This document shows positions 1 to 6,989 of a stretch of 10,471 nt of DNA, in pieces. The first letter of the stretch is position 1; the number at the start of each line of letters is the position of its first letter. Made by a program: the position numbers and the translations under genes. The notes under the pieces were generated by a model. That model worked only from the letters and a program-made list of their open reading frames with translations, had not been told where the DNA came from and made no database searches. The stretch spans positions 1 to 10,471 of the forward strand of contig JAFADH010000292.1 of assembly GCA_023424995.1 (NCBI GenBank), written 5' to 3'. This DNA comes from Bacillota bacterium (GTDB taxonomy: Bacteria; Bacillota; Clostridia; Lachnospirales; Lachnospiraceae).

Positions 1-15
1 TCAAGGCCGGATAAT

Positions 16-40
16 ATACCGGTATCATTATGAGCATAAT
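16..40. promoter_or_regulatory. Two adjacent palindromes upstream of the nitroreductase gene
   Basis: ATACCGGTAT (16-25) is a perfect 10-bp palindrome. It is followed almost at once by ATTATG-AG-CATAAT (27-40), a perfect 6+6 inverted repeat. They lie 38-60 bp before the nitroreductase start codon, where an operator would sit. CATAAT at 35-40 could double as a weak -10 element, but the window edge removes the upstream context needed to judge a -35. No regulator can be named. Confidence 0.3.
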
Positions 41-77
41 ATAGTACATGCACGAGATAAACAAAGGAGTATATGAG

Positions 78-641
78 ATGAATGAAACATTGAAAGTAAT
101 AGCTGAGCGATATTCCTGCCGGGACTATAAAAATGAGATGCCGCCTGATGAAATTCTCCAGGCAATCGCCGAGGCCGCAATACAGGCGCCCAGCGGGATG
201 AACCGCCAGGCATGGAGGGTTATTGTTGTAAAAGACAAAGACTTGATACAAGACATGGAATCCGAAGGAATGTCCTATCTTGCAGGCATGGAGGATAAAT
301 CCTCTTATAACAGAATTATGGAACGCGGAGGAAGATTGTTCTACGGCGCTCCCTGCATGATCGTAGTTCCTATTGATCCGGCGCAATATGCACCTGCGCT
401 GATAGACTGCGGTATCTTATGCCAGAATATCACGCTGGCTGCAACCTCCCTTGGAATAGCCAATATTATGTGCGGCTTTACCGGTCTGGCATTTGCCAGC
501 GGTCTTCGAGCGGAAGAATTCGGCAAACGATTAGGCTTTCCTGACGGTTATGCGTTTGGCTGTTCCGTGTTATTGGGATATGCCGCCACAACAAAACCGC
601 CCCATGTCCCGGACAAGGATAAAATCACATTCGTCGGATAA
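78..641 (+). CDS. Nitroreductase family protein (FMN-dependent oxidoreductase)
   Basis: This is a 187-residue protein of the flavin nitroreductase fold, which normally binds FMN as a dimer and uses NAD(P)H to reduce nitro compounds, quinones or related acceptors in the cytosol. The N-terminal RYSCRDY (residues 11-17) carries the Arg/Ser/Arg FMN phosphate and isoalloxazine contacts typical of the family. APSGMNRQ (37-44) is the second flavin-binding motif. The central DCGILCQNITLAA segment (110-122) matches the dimer-interface helix, and GYAATTKPP (168-175) resembles the C-terminal family motif. The start is set at ATG 78 because AAAGGAG (63-69) lies 8 nt before it; the ATG at 48 is in frame but has no ribosome binding site. 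The length suits a small, single-domain member. The physiological substrate cannot be told from sequence. The VOC gene follows 92 bp later, and no clear terminator separates them. Confidence 0.93.
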   Translation: MNETLKVIAERYSCRDYKNEMPPDEILQAIAEAAIQAPSGMNRQAWRVIVVKDKDLIQDMESEGMSYLAGMEDKSSYNRIMERGGRLFYGAPCMIVVPIDPAQYAPALIDCGILCQNITLAATSLGIANIMCGFTGLAFASGLRAEEFGKRLGFPDGYAFGCSVLLGYAATTKPPHVPDKDKITFVG

Positions 642-733
642 AGCTGATAATTCATTTATTGATGAGATTTTGGACATACTGACGTTTGTAATTACTGTGA
701 GGAATTGAAGCTAAGATTTTGGAGGAAAACACT

Positions 734-1138
734 ATGTTAGGGCATTATCTCATGTTTAATAGAAATTGTGCGGAGGCTCTATTAGTCTACGAAAAAGCCT
801 TTGACGCGAAAATAACCGAAATACAAAAATACGGCGATATGCCGCCGAACCCAGACTTCCCTATTCCAGAGGAAGACAGGGAGCTTGTGCTGCATGCCCG
901 TATCCGGTTGGACGACGGGGAAATTATGTGTGCCGACGCGTCTGAACGGAGCGAAGGGGGAAGCAATATGTACGTTTCAATCACTGCAAAAGACGCGGAC
1001 TTCATCCAAAAGGCATGGAATGTACTGAAGCAGGATGGCGAGGTCTATATGGAGCTTACGGCGTCATTCTTTGCCGTGCTGCATGGTTCCCTGCGCGACC
1101 GCTTTGGCATCAATTGGATGTTTACTGCGATTAAATAG
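734..1138 (+). CDS. PhnB-like VOC (glyoxalase/bleomycin-resistance fold) family protein
   Basis: This 134-residue protein fits the PhnB-like branch of the vicinal oxygen chelate superfamily (also labelled 3-demethylubiquinone-9 3-methyltransferase domain). It opens with LGHYLMFNRNCAEALLVYEKAF (residues 2-23), the usual first beta strand and helix of these proteins. It closes with GSLRDRFGINWMF (118-130), the hallmark G-x-x-x-D-x-FG-x-x-W ending. RLDDGEIMCADAS (58-70) is the middle strand-turn region. The start is ATG 734, with GGAGG at 721-725 spaced 8 nt away; the longer reading from TTG 719 would put that Shine-Dalgarno inside the gene, so it was rejected. Relatives are often annotated as glyoxalase or drug-resistance proteins without proof. 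Metal-ligand residues could not be assigned with certainty, so no enzymatic activity is claimed. It may share a transcript with the nitroreductase and ends before a strong terminator. Confidence 0.88.
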   Translation: MLGHYLMFNRNCAEALLVYEKAFDAKITEIQKYGDMPPNPDFPIPEEDRELVLHARIRLDDGEIMCADASERSEGGSNMYVSITAKDADFIQKAWNVLKQDGEVYMELTASFFAVLHGSLRDRFGINWMFTAIK

Positions 1139-1175
1139 GGATGCGTTCAACACGGCATTAAAATGCTGCAGTGGC

Positions 1176-1218
1176 AGACACCTTGTATTTAAGTAAAATG
1201 CAAGGTGTTTTATTTTTT
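1176..1218 (+). terminator. Intrinsic terminator after the nitroreductase/VOC pair
   Basis: ACACCTTG (1178-1185) pairs perfectly with CAAGGTGT (1201-1208). The stem extends inward through TATTT/AAATG (one U-G pair) to an AAGTA loop at 1191-1195, and outward by a G-U and an A-U pair. This gives about 15 bp. The 3' side runs into TTTATTTTTT (1209-1218). It lies 38 bp after the VOC stop codon and should end that transcript. Confidence 0.88.
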
Positions 1219-1223
1219 ATTTA

Positions 1224-1232
1224 TGTTATAAT
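1224..1232 (+). promoter_or_regulatory. Candidate extended -10 promoter for the DUF1801 gene
   Basis: TGTTATAAT contains a perfect TATAAT (1227-1232) preceded by TG at the extended -10 position. No good -35 exists at the right distance, because that place is taken by the terminator stem. If used, transcription would begin near 1239 and give a leader of about 130 nt. That leader holds only A/T-rich sequence and a small ATTGA-ATAAA-TCAAT repeat near 1265-1279. Confidence 0.4.
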
Positions 1233-1371
1233 TATTGAGGGATTGAGATTATGGAACGGAGAGATTGAATAAATCAATTACATATATAGGACAGAATTAA
1301 AAAGCAAATAAAGCTTACTAAGGGTCTTTCATGTAATAATTATTTAAACCTTTGAAGAAGGAGTGTATATT

Positions 1372-1749
1372 ATGCAGTACGAAGCAAACAGCGCCGGGGA
1401 GTACCTTGAGCTTCTCGAAGCCGACTGGAGAAAAGAGAAATTAATGGAAATAAGGCGCATTATTTTAGAGTATGCTCCCGAGCTTGAAGAAAGCATACAT
1501 TATAAAATGTTGTGCTATGGCAGCGAGAAACTAAAAATATTCTATTTGAATGCTCAAAAATCGTATGTGAGCTTATATGTAGGCTCAATAGAAAAAGTTG
1601 TAGACGCAGATGTCCTGCTGGCAAAGCTTGATTATGGAAAAGGCTGCATCCGCATAAAAAAGTCTATTGATATTCATAATACCGGAATTGAAGAATTCAT
1701 AAAACAAACGATTGATATGTGGAGAGCCGGCGGCGATACCTCATGCTGA
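1372..1749 (+). CDS. DUF1801 (YdhG-like) family protein
   Basis: This 125-residue protein matches the DUF1801/YdhG family, small alpha/beta proteins of unproven function sometimes called iron chaperone-like by similarity to frataxin-fold proteins. ESIHYKMLCYGSEKLKIFYLN (residues 40-60) corresponds to the conserved 'E-x-I-x-Y-x-M-P-x-Y' segment. YVSLYVG (65-71) is the core strand, and DYGKGCIRIKKS (87-98) matches the family's K-G-x-I-R-F segment. The start is ATG 1372, with AGAAGGAG (1356-1363) 8 nt upstream; GTG 1363 is in frame but lies inside that Shine-Dalgarno. The canonical proline of the M-P-x-Y motif is replaced by Leu-Cys here, a mild departure. The gene appears to be a single-gene unit between the upstream terminator and topB. 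No specific substrate or partner can be inferred. Confidence 0.8.
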   Translation: MQYEANSAGEYLELLEADWRKEKLMEIRRIILEYAPELEESIHYKMLCYGSEKLKIFYLNAQKSYVSLYVGSIEKVVDADVLLAKLDYGKGCIRIKKSIDIHNTGIEEFIKQTIDMWRAGGDTSC

Positions 1750-1865
1750 TAATAAAGCATTGTAATAATTTTTGCGAAGCAGGAAAGTGCGGATAGATTA
1801 TGGTACTGCATTTCAGGCTGGTTTAATGACATAACAGCCGGAATAATACGGAAAAGGAGTTATAC

Positions 1866-4040
1866 ATGAAATCATTAGTAATTGCAGAAAAACCCTCTGT
1901 GGGAAGAGATATTGCCAGGGTGTTGAAATGTTCAAAAAACCTGAACGGCGCTCTGGAGGGAGAAAAATATATTGTGACCTGGGGTCTGGGCCATCTGGTT
2001 GCCTTGGCCGATCCGGAGGAATATGATGTAAAATTGAAAGAGTGGAGAATGGAGCATCTGCCCATGCTGCCCCAGAAATTTGAATTGGTGGTAATGAAAC
2101 AGACTGGAAAACAATATCAGGCGGTGAAGACACAGCTGCACCGCCATGATGTATCCGATATCATTATCGCTACGGATGCGGGCCGTGAGGGAGAATTGGT
2201 GGCACGATGGATACTTGAGAAAGCAAATAATAAAAAGCCGGTCAGGAGATTATGGATATCCTCTGTTACGGATAAAGCAATCCGGGAAGGCTTTGCCAAT
2301 TTAAAAGACGGAAAAGAGTATGAAAACCTCTATCAGGCCGCTGTTGCAAGGGCAGAATCGGACTGGATAGTAGGCATGAATGCCACCAGAGCCCTTACCT
2401 GCAAATACAATGCAAGTCTTTCCTGCGGACGTGTCCAGACACCTACCCTGGCAATGATTGCAAAGAGGGAAGAGGATATCAGAAAATTTATCCCTGTTCC
2501 CTACTACGGGCTGATCGGCCAGGTAAACGGCATGACGCTTACCTGGCGGGACTCGAAAACCCGGAGCAGCACCACCTATGATAAGGACAGGATAGAAAAG
2601 CTGCTGGAGCACCTGCAGGGAAAAGAAGGCGTGGTTACAGAGGTCAATACTGTTATGAAGAAATCCTATGCTCCCGGATTATATGATTTAACGGAGCTTC
2701 AAAGAGAAGCCAATGTGCGTTATGATTTTTCGGCAAAAGAAACCTTGAATATCATGCAGCGCTTATATGAAAATCACAAGGTATTAACCTATCCCCGGAC
2801 AGATTCCAGATACCTTACTACGGATATTGTGGGAACCCTGAAGGAGAGATTGGAGGCTGTCAGTATCGGGCCTTATAAAAAGCCGGCCGCTATGTTGGCA
2901 AGAAAGCCTGTCGTTGCCAATTCCTCTTTTGTAGACAACCGGAAAGTAAGCGATCATCACGCCATTATACCCACGGAACAGTATGTCAGCCTTGAGAATA
3001 TGAGCTCTGACGAGAGAAAGATCTATGATATGGTAGTCAGACGTTTCCTGGCGGTCCTGTATCCGCCTTATGAATATGAGGAAGCCACTGTAACAGTACG
3101 GGCGGGCGGTGAAGAATTTACGGCAAAGGGCAGAATTACGAAATCCTTAGGGTATAAGGAGGTTTATGATAATTCATCTGAAGATGATCAGGAAAACGAA
3201 AGTATGCCCAAGGCAGCGAAAAATGACATTTTAAGACCCATCGTATTTATAAAAACAGAGGGTAAAACAAAGCCTCCCGCACCCTTTAACGAGGCGACCC
3301 TTCTTTCTGCTATGGAAAACCCCGTTAACTTTCTGGAGCAGAAGGACAAAGAAATGATTAAAACCCTGGATGAAACCGGCGGATTAGGAACGGTGGCTAC
3401 CCGCGCGGATATTATAGAGAAGCTGTTCAATTCTTTTCTTATGGAGAAAAGGGGGAAGGATATCTTTATCACCTCCAAAGGGAAACAGCTGCTGGAGCTG
3501 GTGCCGGAAGACTTAAAAAAACCGGAGCTTACGGCGTCTTTGGAAATGAAGCTGGCCAGAATAGCCAAAGGCAGCTTAAAGAAACAGGAGCTGATGAAAG
3601 AGATGTCAGCCTATACCAGGGAGATTGTAGCAGAGATAAAAGAAGGCGAAGGTAAATTCAGGCATGATAACCTGACCAATAAGAAATGTCCTGTCTGCGG
3701 TAAGAACATGCTGGCTGTCAATGGTAAGAACAGCAGAATGCTGGTCTGCCAGGACCGTGAATGCGGACACAGGGAGACCATAGCCAGAACCAGCAATGCA
3801 AGATGCCCGGTCTGCCATAAGAAGATGGAACTGACAGGCCAAGGAGAGAGCCAGACCTTTTCCTGTTCCTGCGGACATAAGGAAAAACTGGCGGCTTTTC
3901 AGGAAAGACGCAAAAAAGAAGGTGCCGGCGTAAGTAAAAAGGATGTTGCAAAATACATGAATCAGATTAACAAGGAAGAGCAGGCGCCTATCAATACGGC
4001 ATTCGCTGATGCTTTTGCTAAGATCAAATTAGATAAATAA
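1866..4040 (+). CDS. topB: DNA topoisomerase III (type IA)
   Basis: This 724-residue type IA topoisomerase cuts one DNA strand through a 5'-phosphotyrosine link and passes the other strand, resolving catenanes, precatenanes and recombination intermediates. The N-terminal Toprim domain opens with SLVIAEKPSVGRDIARVL (residues 3-20), including the catalytic Glu8. Its metal-binding acidic motif DAGREGE is at 104-110. SLSCGRVQTPTL (about 184-195) is the conserved DNA-binding helix region. The active site is YPRTDSRYL, with catalytic Tyr309 and Arg311. Two C-terminal zinc ribbons are visible: C608, C611, C628, C633 and C647, C650, C667, C669. The length is close to other Firmicute TopB proteins (about 725), so the gene looks intact. 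ATG 1866 has AAAAGGAG (1852-1859) 6 nt upstream. A weak promoter-like pair, TTGCGA (1772-1777) and GATTAT (1796-1801), lies ahead. TopB is also common on integrative elements, but no conjugation, relaxase or integrase gene is seen here. Confidence 0.97.
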   Translation: MKSLVIAEKPSVGRDIARVLKCSKNLNGALEGEKYIVTWGLGHLVALADPEEYDVKLKEWRMEHLPMLPQKFELVVMKQTGKQYQAVKTQLHRHDVSDIIIATDAGREGELVARWILEKANNKKPVRRLWISSVTDKAIREGFANLKDGKEYENLYQAAVARAESDWIVGMNATRALTCKYNASLSCGRVQTPTLAMIAKREEDIRKFIPVPYYGLIGQVNGMTLTWRDSKTRSSTTYDKDRIEKLLEHLQGKEGVVTEVNTVMKKSYAPGLYDLTELQREANVRYDFSAKETLNIMQRLYENHKVLTYPRTDSRYLTTDIVGTLKERLEAVSIGPYKKPAAMLARKPVVANSSFVDNRKVSDHHAIIPTEQYVSLENMSSDERKIYDMVVRRFLAVLYPPYEYEEATVTVRAGGEEFTAKGRITKSLGYKEVYDNSSEDDQENESMPKAAKNDILRPIVFIKTEGKTKPPAPFNEATLLSAMENPVNFLEQKDKEMIKTLDETGGLGTVATRADIIEKLFNSFLMEKRGKDIFITSKGKQLLELVPEDLKKPELTASLEMKLARIAKGSLKKQELMKEMSAYTREIVAEIKEGEGKFRHDNLTNKKCPVCGKNMLAVNGKNSRMLVCQDRECGHRETIARTSNARCPVCHKKMELTGQGESQTFSCSCGHKEKLAAFQERRKKEGAGVSKKDVAKYMNQINKEEQAPINTAFADAFAKIKLDK

Positions 4041-4076
4041 AGAAAACAAAGCAGGTGTCAGTCAGGAAAATTGTAG

Positions 4077-4105
4077 TTGACATTAGTATCCTTTTATTGT
4101 ATTTT
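4077..4105 (+). promoter_or_regulatory. Near-consensus sigma-A promoter for the GTPase leader transcript
   Basis: TTGACA (4077-4082), a 17-nt spacer and TATTTT (4100-4105) make a strong vegetative promoter 36 bp after the topB stop. Transcription should start near 4112, immediately before the leader ORF's ribosome binding site. This gives the downstream GTPase gene its own transcript with a 5' leader of about 330 nt. Confidence 0.75.
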
Positions 4106-4136
4106 ATGAATAGATAATAAAGAAGGAGGCTGAAAT

Positions 4137-4208
4137 ATGCGCAAGCTTAATCGTACGGAGAACAGAATAGTGAAGATGCAATCAGCCGACCTTGGTACTC
4201 GTGTATAA
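4137..4208 (+). CDS. Putative 23-residue leader peptide
   Basis: A short ORF begins at ATG 4137 with MRKLNRT and ends with DLGTRV and a UAA stop at 4206-4208. It has the best ribosome binding site in the region, AGAAGGAGG (4121-4129), 7 nt before the ATG, and sits just after a strong promoter. The peptide has no recognisable domain and is basic overall. Its stop codon overlaps the first bases of a perfect 13-bp inverted repeat, which is followed by an intrinsic terminator and then a Tet(M)-like GTPase gene. This order (promoter, small ORF, hairpin, terminator, resistance-type gene) is the one known for translation-dependent attenuators such as that of tet(M). A regulatory role is therefore inferred: a ribosome pausing at or near the stop would cover the 5' arm of the repeat. 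An accidental short ORF is possible, but the Shine-Dalgarno argues for real translation. Confidence 0.62.
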   Translation: MRKLNRTENRIVKMQSADLGTRV

Positions 4209-4244
4209 TCTAATGATCAGTTCAGAATAATTGATCATTAGATT
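4207..4244 (+). promoter_or_regulatory. 13-bp perfect inverted repeat overlapping the leader stop codon (candidate attenuator hairpin)
   Basis: AATCTAATGATCA (4207-4219) is the exact reverse complement of TGATCATTAGATT (4232-4244), with a 12-nt spacer. The 5' arm starts in the leader UAA (4206-4208), so a ribosome paused at the stop would block the hairpin. The 3' arm runs into TTTATTAT, a poor but T-rich tract, so the structure could act as a weak terminator on its own. Confidence 0.6.
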
Positions 4245-4261
4245 TATTATAGTAAGTTAAG

Positions 4262-4286
4262 CCACAGTCGTAGACTGTGGTTTTTT
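4262..4286 (+). terminator. Intrinsic terminator inside the GTPase leader
   Basis: CCACAGTC (4262-4269) and GACTGTGG (4273-4280) form an 8-bp perfect stem with a GTA loop, followed directly by TTTTTT (4281-4286). It lies about 155 bp before the GTPase start codon and downstream of that gene's only strong promoter. It must therefore be read through for the GTPase to be expressed from that promoter. It would also catch read-through from topB, which has no other visible terminator. Confidence 0.85.
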
Positions 4287-4389
4287 GCGCTTTAATTTAT
4301 ACAGGATCACCCATGTCAGGCGACCCGCCCGTTCTCATAAGGGAAGCTGCTGATTACCGGATTGAAATTATAATAAGTTGTTTCAGAAA

Positions 4390-4406
4390 GAAAAGCGTGG
4401 CTTTTC
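4390..4406 (+). repeat. Small hairpin close to the GTPase ribosome binding site
   Basis: GAAAAGC (4390-4396) and GCTTTTC (4400-4406) are perfect complements around a GTG loop. This third hairpin of the leader lies 36 bp before the start codon and has no T-tract, so it is not a terminator. It may shape access to the weak ribosome binding site, but nothing shows a function. Confidence 0.4.
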
Positions 4407-4441
4407 ACAGGGAGAAACGACCCGGGAAAGAATGGGTGATT

Positions 4442-6325
4442 ATGATGAAAAAATTAAATATCGGTATAATGGCACATGTGGATGCAGGTAAAACAACAGT
4501 AACGGAAGGCTTTCTCTATCACAGCGGAATCAAAAAATCTATGGGGAATGTAGATAACGGAACGACAACAACGGATTCCATGGAACTGGAGAGGCAGCGG
4601 GGAATGACGATCCGTTCGGCAACAGTATCCTTTATGATAGGGGAAAATAAAATCAACCTGATCGATACACCGGGACATATGGACTTCATAGCAGAAGTGG
4701 AGAGGTCTCTGTCAGTGCTTGACGGAGTAATTCTTGTCATATCTGCAAAGGAAGGGGTCCAACCGCAGACACGCGCCATCTTTCATAAAATTAAGCGGAT
4801 GAAAATTCCGGCGATACTTTTTATAAATAAAATAGACCGTATAGGTGTTAATATTCCGGAAGTATATGAACAGATACAGCAGCAGCTGACGGGCAGTTTT
4901 CTGTTCATGCAGAAGGTGGTATATCAATACGGAGCTGTGGACCGGACTTATGAAATTGTAGAGAGAAATTTCGGAGAGCCGGATTTTTCGGAACAAATTA
5001 TAGTACAGTCGGAAAAGCTTCTTGAAAAATATATAAACGGGGAACCGATTATAGCCGAAGATTATGAGAATGTCATCCGATCCCGCAACCGATATGGAAA
5101 GCTTTATCCCGTATACCACGGGGCGGCTCTTCAGGATACGGGCATCAAAGAGCTGATGGAGGCTGCCGGTAAGTGGTTTATGCCCAGAACGGATAAGAAT
5201 GATCCGTTATCTGCTTACGTTTATAAAGTATTATTTGATGAGCATAGCCACAAACTCATTTTTACCCGTATTTTTTCAGGAGAGCTTTCTTTAAGACAAC
5301 GTACTTCTGTAGAAAGAAACGGACAGGAAGTGATTATCCGAAATCTGTTCGGACTGGAAAATGGCAGATTGGTACCTAAAGCATCAGTGGAAGCAGGAGA
5401 TGTGGCGGTGCTTATGGATGCAAAGGAGCTGATATGCGGAGACTGGATCGGGGAGAGAACCAGTCTGCCTGTATTTTCACAGACAGAGCCTTTGTTAAAG
5501 GTAGGTGTCAGGCCGATACCCGCCGCTAACAGGAGAGAATTGCTGGAAGCGTTACAGATACTGGCAATGGAGGATCCTTATCTGGACCTGAATATTGATG
5601 AAGAGACGGAGGAAATTAAGCTGAAGCTCTTCGGAAATCTTCAAAAAGAGATATTACAATCTCTCTTAAAGGAGAGGTTTCATCTGCAGGCGGAATTTGA
5701 CAGTGTTTCAACCGTTAAGAAGGATAAACCTGTGGACCGGGTTACCTGTATCATTCCTTTAAACGGTCCCGGCAATTTATTGCGGGCAGGTGTAGGCTTA
5801 ACGCTGGAGCCGCTGAAGGAAGGCAGCGGATTCCAATATGAAACGAAGGTGTCCTTCGGTGATCTTACCAAATCCTTTCAAAACGGTGTGAGAGAAGGTG
5901 TGGAGAAAGGAATCCGTAAAGGTTTATATGGAGAAGTAGTGGATACTAAAGTTACATTTATGCATTCCGGCTACGACAGTGTTACCAGTACACCGGCGGA
6001 CTTCAGGCGGCTGGCTGAAAGAGTTGTTTACCAGGCTTTAAAAGACATCGGCACCAGTACAATGGAGCCTGTAATGAGTTATACGCTTACTGCGCCTCAG
6101 GGATCGGAGAAGAAAATAATGACAGAGCTGGTCCGGATGAATGCCGCCATAGAAGAAATAAAGTATACCCAGTCGGAAATGATCGTTAAAGGCAAAGTAA
6201 CCTTAGAGGCCTGCAAAGATTTTTCTGCGGTACTATTTGCCTTGACGGAAGGGAAGGGCATCTTTGAGACTGTCTTCTGGCAGTATCGGCAAGTGGAAGA
6301 ATCAAAGGGTACAGCTTTTACTTAA
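4442..6325 (+). CDS. Divergent Tet(M)/Tet(W)/Tet(O)-type ribosomal protection GTPase
   Basis: This 627-residue EF-G-like GTPase resembles tetracycline ribosomal protection proteins, which bind the ribosome and expel the drug from the A site. The G domain is complete: AHVDAGKTT (11-19, P-loop), RQRGMTI (51-57, switch I), DTPGH (75-79) and NKID (129-132). SLSVLDG (89-95) and VSFGDLTKSFQNGVREG (470-486) are close to Tet(M). Domain IV keeps STPADFR (516-522), the signature that separates this family from EF-G. The loop before it reads YDSVT (511-515), where Tet(M) has YYSPV, so the proline and valine that act at the drug site are absent. The protein also stops near FWQYRQ, without the C-terminal helix of Tet(M) (639 residues). 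The start is ATG 4442, or 4445 next to it, with GGTGAT as a poor ribosome binding site. Upstream in-frame codons back to GTG 4277 lie in the terminator and were rejected. Tetracycline resistance is plausible but not assured. Confidence 0.9.
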   Translation: MMKKLNIGIMAHVDAGKTTVTEGFLYHSGIKKSMGNVDNGTTTTDSMELERQRGMTIRSATVSFMIGENKINLIDTPGHMDFIAEVERSLSVLDGVILVISAKEGVQPQTRAIFHKIKRMKIPAILFINKIDRIGVNIPEVYEQIQQQLTGSFLFMQKVVYQYGAVDRTYEIVERNFGEPDFSEQIIVQSEKLLEKYINGEPIIAEDYENVIRSRNRYGKLYPVYHGAALQDTGIKELMEAAGKWFMPRTDKNDPLSAYVYKVLFDEHSHKLIFTRIFSGELSLRQRTSVERNGQEVIIRNLFGLENGRLVPKASVEAGDVAVLMDAKELICGDWIGERTSLPVFSQTEPLLKVGVRPIPAANRRELLEALQILAMEDPYLDLNIDEETEEIKLKLFGNLQKEILQSLLKERFHLQAEFDSVSTVKKDKPVDRVTCIIPLNGPGNLLRAGVGLTLEPLKEGSGFQYETKVSFGDLTKSFQNGVREGVEKGIRKGLYGEVVDTKVTFMHSGYDSVTSTPADFRRLAERVVYQALKDIGTSTMEPVMSYTLTAPQGSEKKIMTELVRMNAAIEEIKYTQSEMIVKGKVTLEACKDFSAVLFALTEGKGIFETVFWQYRQVEESKGTAFT

Positions 6326-6401
6326 TGATGAGAAGTAAACAGTTCGCCCATAAGTTAAGGGAAAAGGGAAGGAATGGACAGCTCCGGTATTTTATGCTAT
6401 C

Positions 6402-6420
6402 TTATACAAGGAATGTATAA
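6402..6420 (+). repeat. Inverted repeat before the DinB-like gene
   Basis: TTATAC (6402-6407) and GTATAA (6415-6420) are perfect complements around a 7-nt AAGGAAT loop, ending 8 nt before the AGGAGG of the next gene. The T/A-rich arms might also contain a -10-like TATAC, but no matching -35 is visible. No role is assigned. No terminator is seen between 6325 and 6440, so read-through from the GTPase gene is likely. Confidence 0.3.
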
Positions 6421-6439
6421 AATTAACAGGAGGTGTGAT

Positions 6440-6958
6440 ATGAATTTTCCGACAACCTATATAGGAGCTGTAAAGGATCAGACAAACCGGACTCTTTGGA
6501 GCTTAAACAATGTGATTGACAGTATTCCGGATGCATACTGGGATAAGCTGTACTGTGATATGCCCCTTTGGAAGCATGTATATCATACGCTCCATTCGTT
6601 GGATATGTGGTATATCAACCCTCTGGTATATGAAGAACCCGATTTTCACAGGCCGGGTTTAAATGATCTGGATATGGAAACAGAGGGTTTTCTCTCAAGG
6701 GAATTGCTGAAGAAGTATTATAACGGGATAAAGGATAAGATACTTGCATATCTGGAGGAACTGAATGACGCAAAGCTTTTGGAATGCCCTGAGAAATGCC
6801 CCTATACCAGATTTCATCTGATACTGGCCCAGCACAGGCATCTGGATATGCACATCGGTATGATTATGGGTTATATCATTGCCGGAGAGAATTTATGGCC
6901 AAGGATTATGGGACTCCAGTCAGAATTTCCGGAAGGTGGATATTCGCTATATTTCTGA
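6440..6958 (+). CDS. DinB-superfamily protein
   Basis: This 172-residue protein is predicted to adopt the DinB/YfiT four-helix-bundle fold, whose members bind a divalent metal through three histidines; some act as thiol-dependent transferases or hydrolases. The first conserved segment, PLWKHVYHTLHSLDMWYINP (42-61), carries H46, H49 and H52 in the place of the first family His. QHRHLDMHIGMIMGYI (131-146) has the H-x3-H pair H134 and H138, matching the 'HR-x-x-H-x-G-x-I' C-terminal motif. ATG 6440 is chosen because AGGAGGTG (6429-6436) is immediately upstream; an in-frame ATG at 6374 lacks a ribosome binding site. It lies 114 bp after the GTPase stop with no terminator between, so both may share a transcript. 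The true substrate is unknown, and a link to drug or stress response is only suggested by context. Confidence 0.82.
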   Translation: MNFPTTYIGAVKDQTNRTLWSLNNVIDSIPDAYWDKLYCDMPLWKHVYHTLHSLDMWYINPLVYEEPDFHRPGLNDLDMETEGFLSRELLKKYYNGIKDKILAYLEELNDAKLLECPEKCPYTRFHLILAQHRHLDMHIGMIMGYIIAGENLWPRIMGLQSEFPEGGYSLYF

Positions 6959-6989
6959 AGGTTAAATAAGAGATCATATAATACATAGA

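Noticed and set aside
670..698. TTGGAC-17-TACTGT as a separate promoter for the VOC gene
   Set aside because: Each hexamer matches the consensus at only three of six positions, so it cannot be told from background.
1866..4040. topB as proof of an integrative conjugative element
   Set aside because: Chromosomal topB is common in Firmicutes, and no relaxase, conjugation, integrase gene or direct-repeat ends are visible in the window.
4397..4403. GTGGCTT, complementary to AAGCCAC in the 5' arm of the 4262-4286 terminator, as an antiterminator
   Set aside because: It is transcribed after the terminator, so it cannot prevent termination there; any pairing could only act on translation.
4277..4441. 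N-terminal 55-residue extension of the GTPase from GTG 4277
   Set aside because: GTG 4277 is inside the terminator stem, there is no ribosome binding site, and Tet(M)-family proteins begin directly at the K-x-x-NIG segment before the P-loop.
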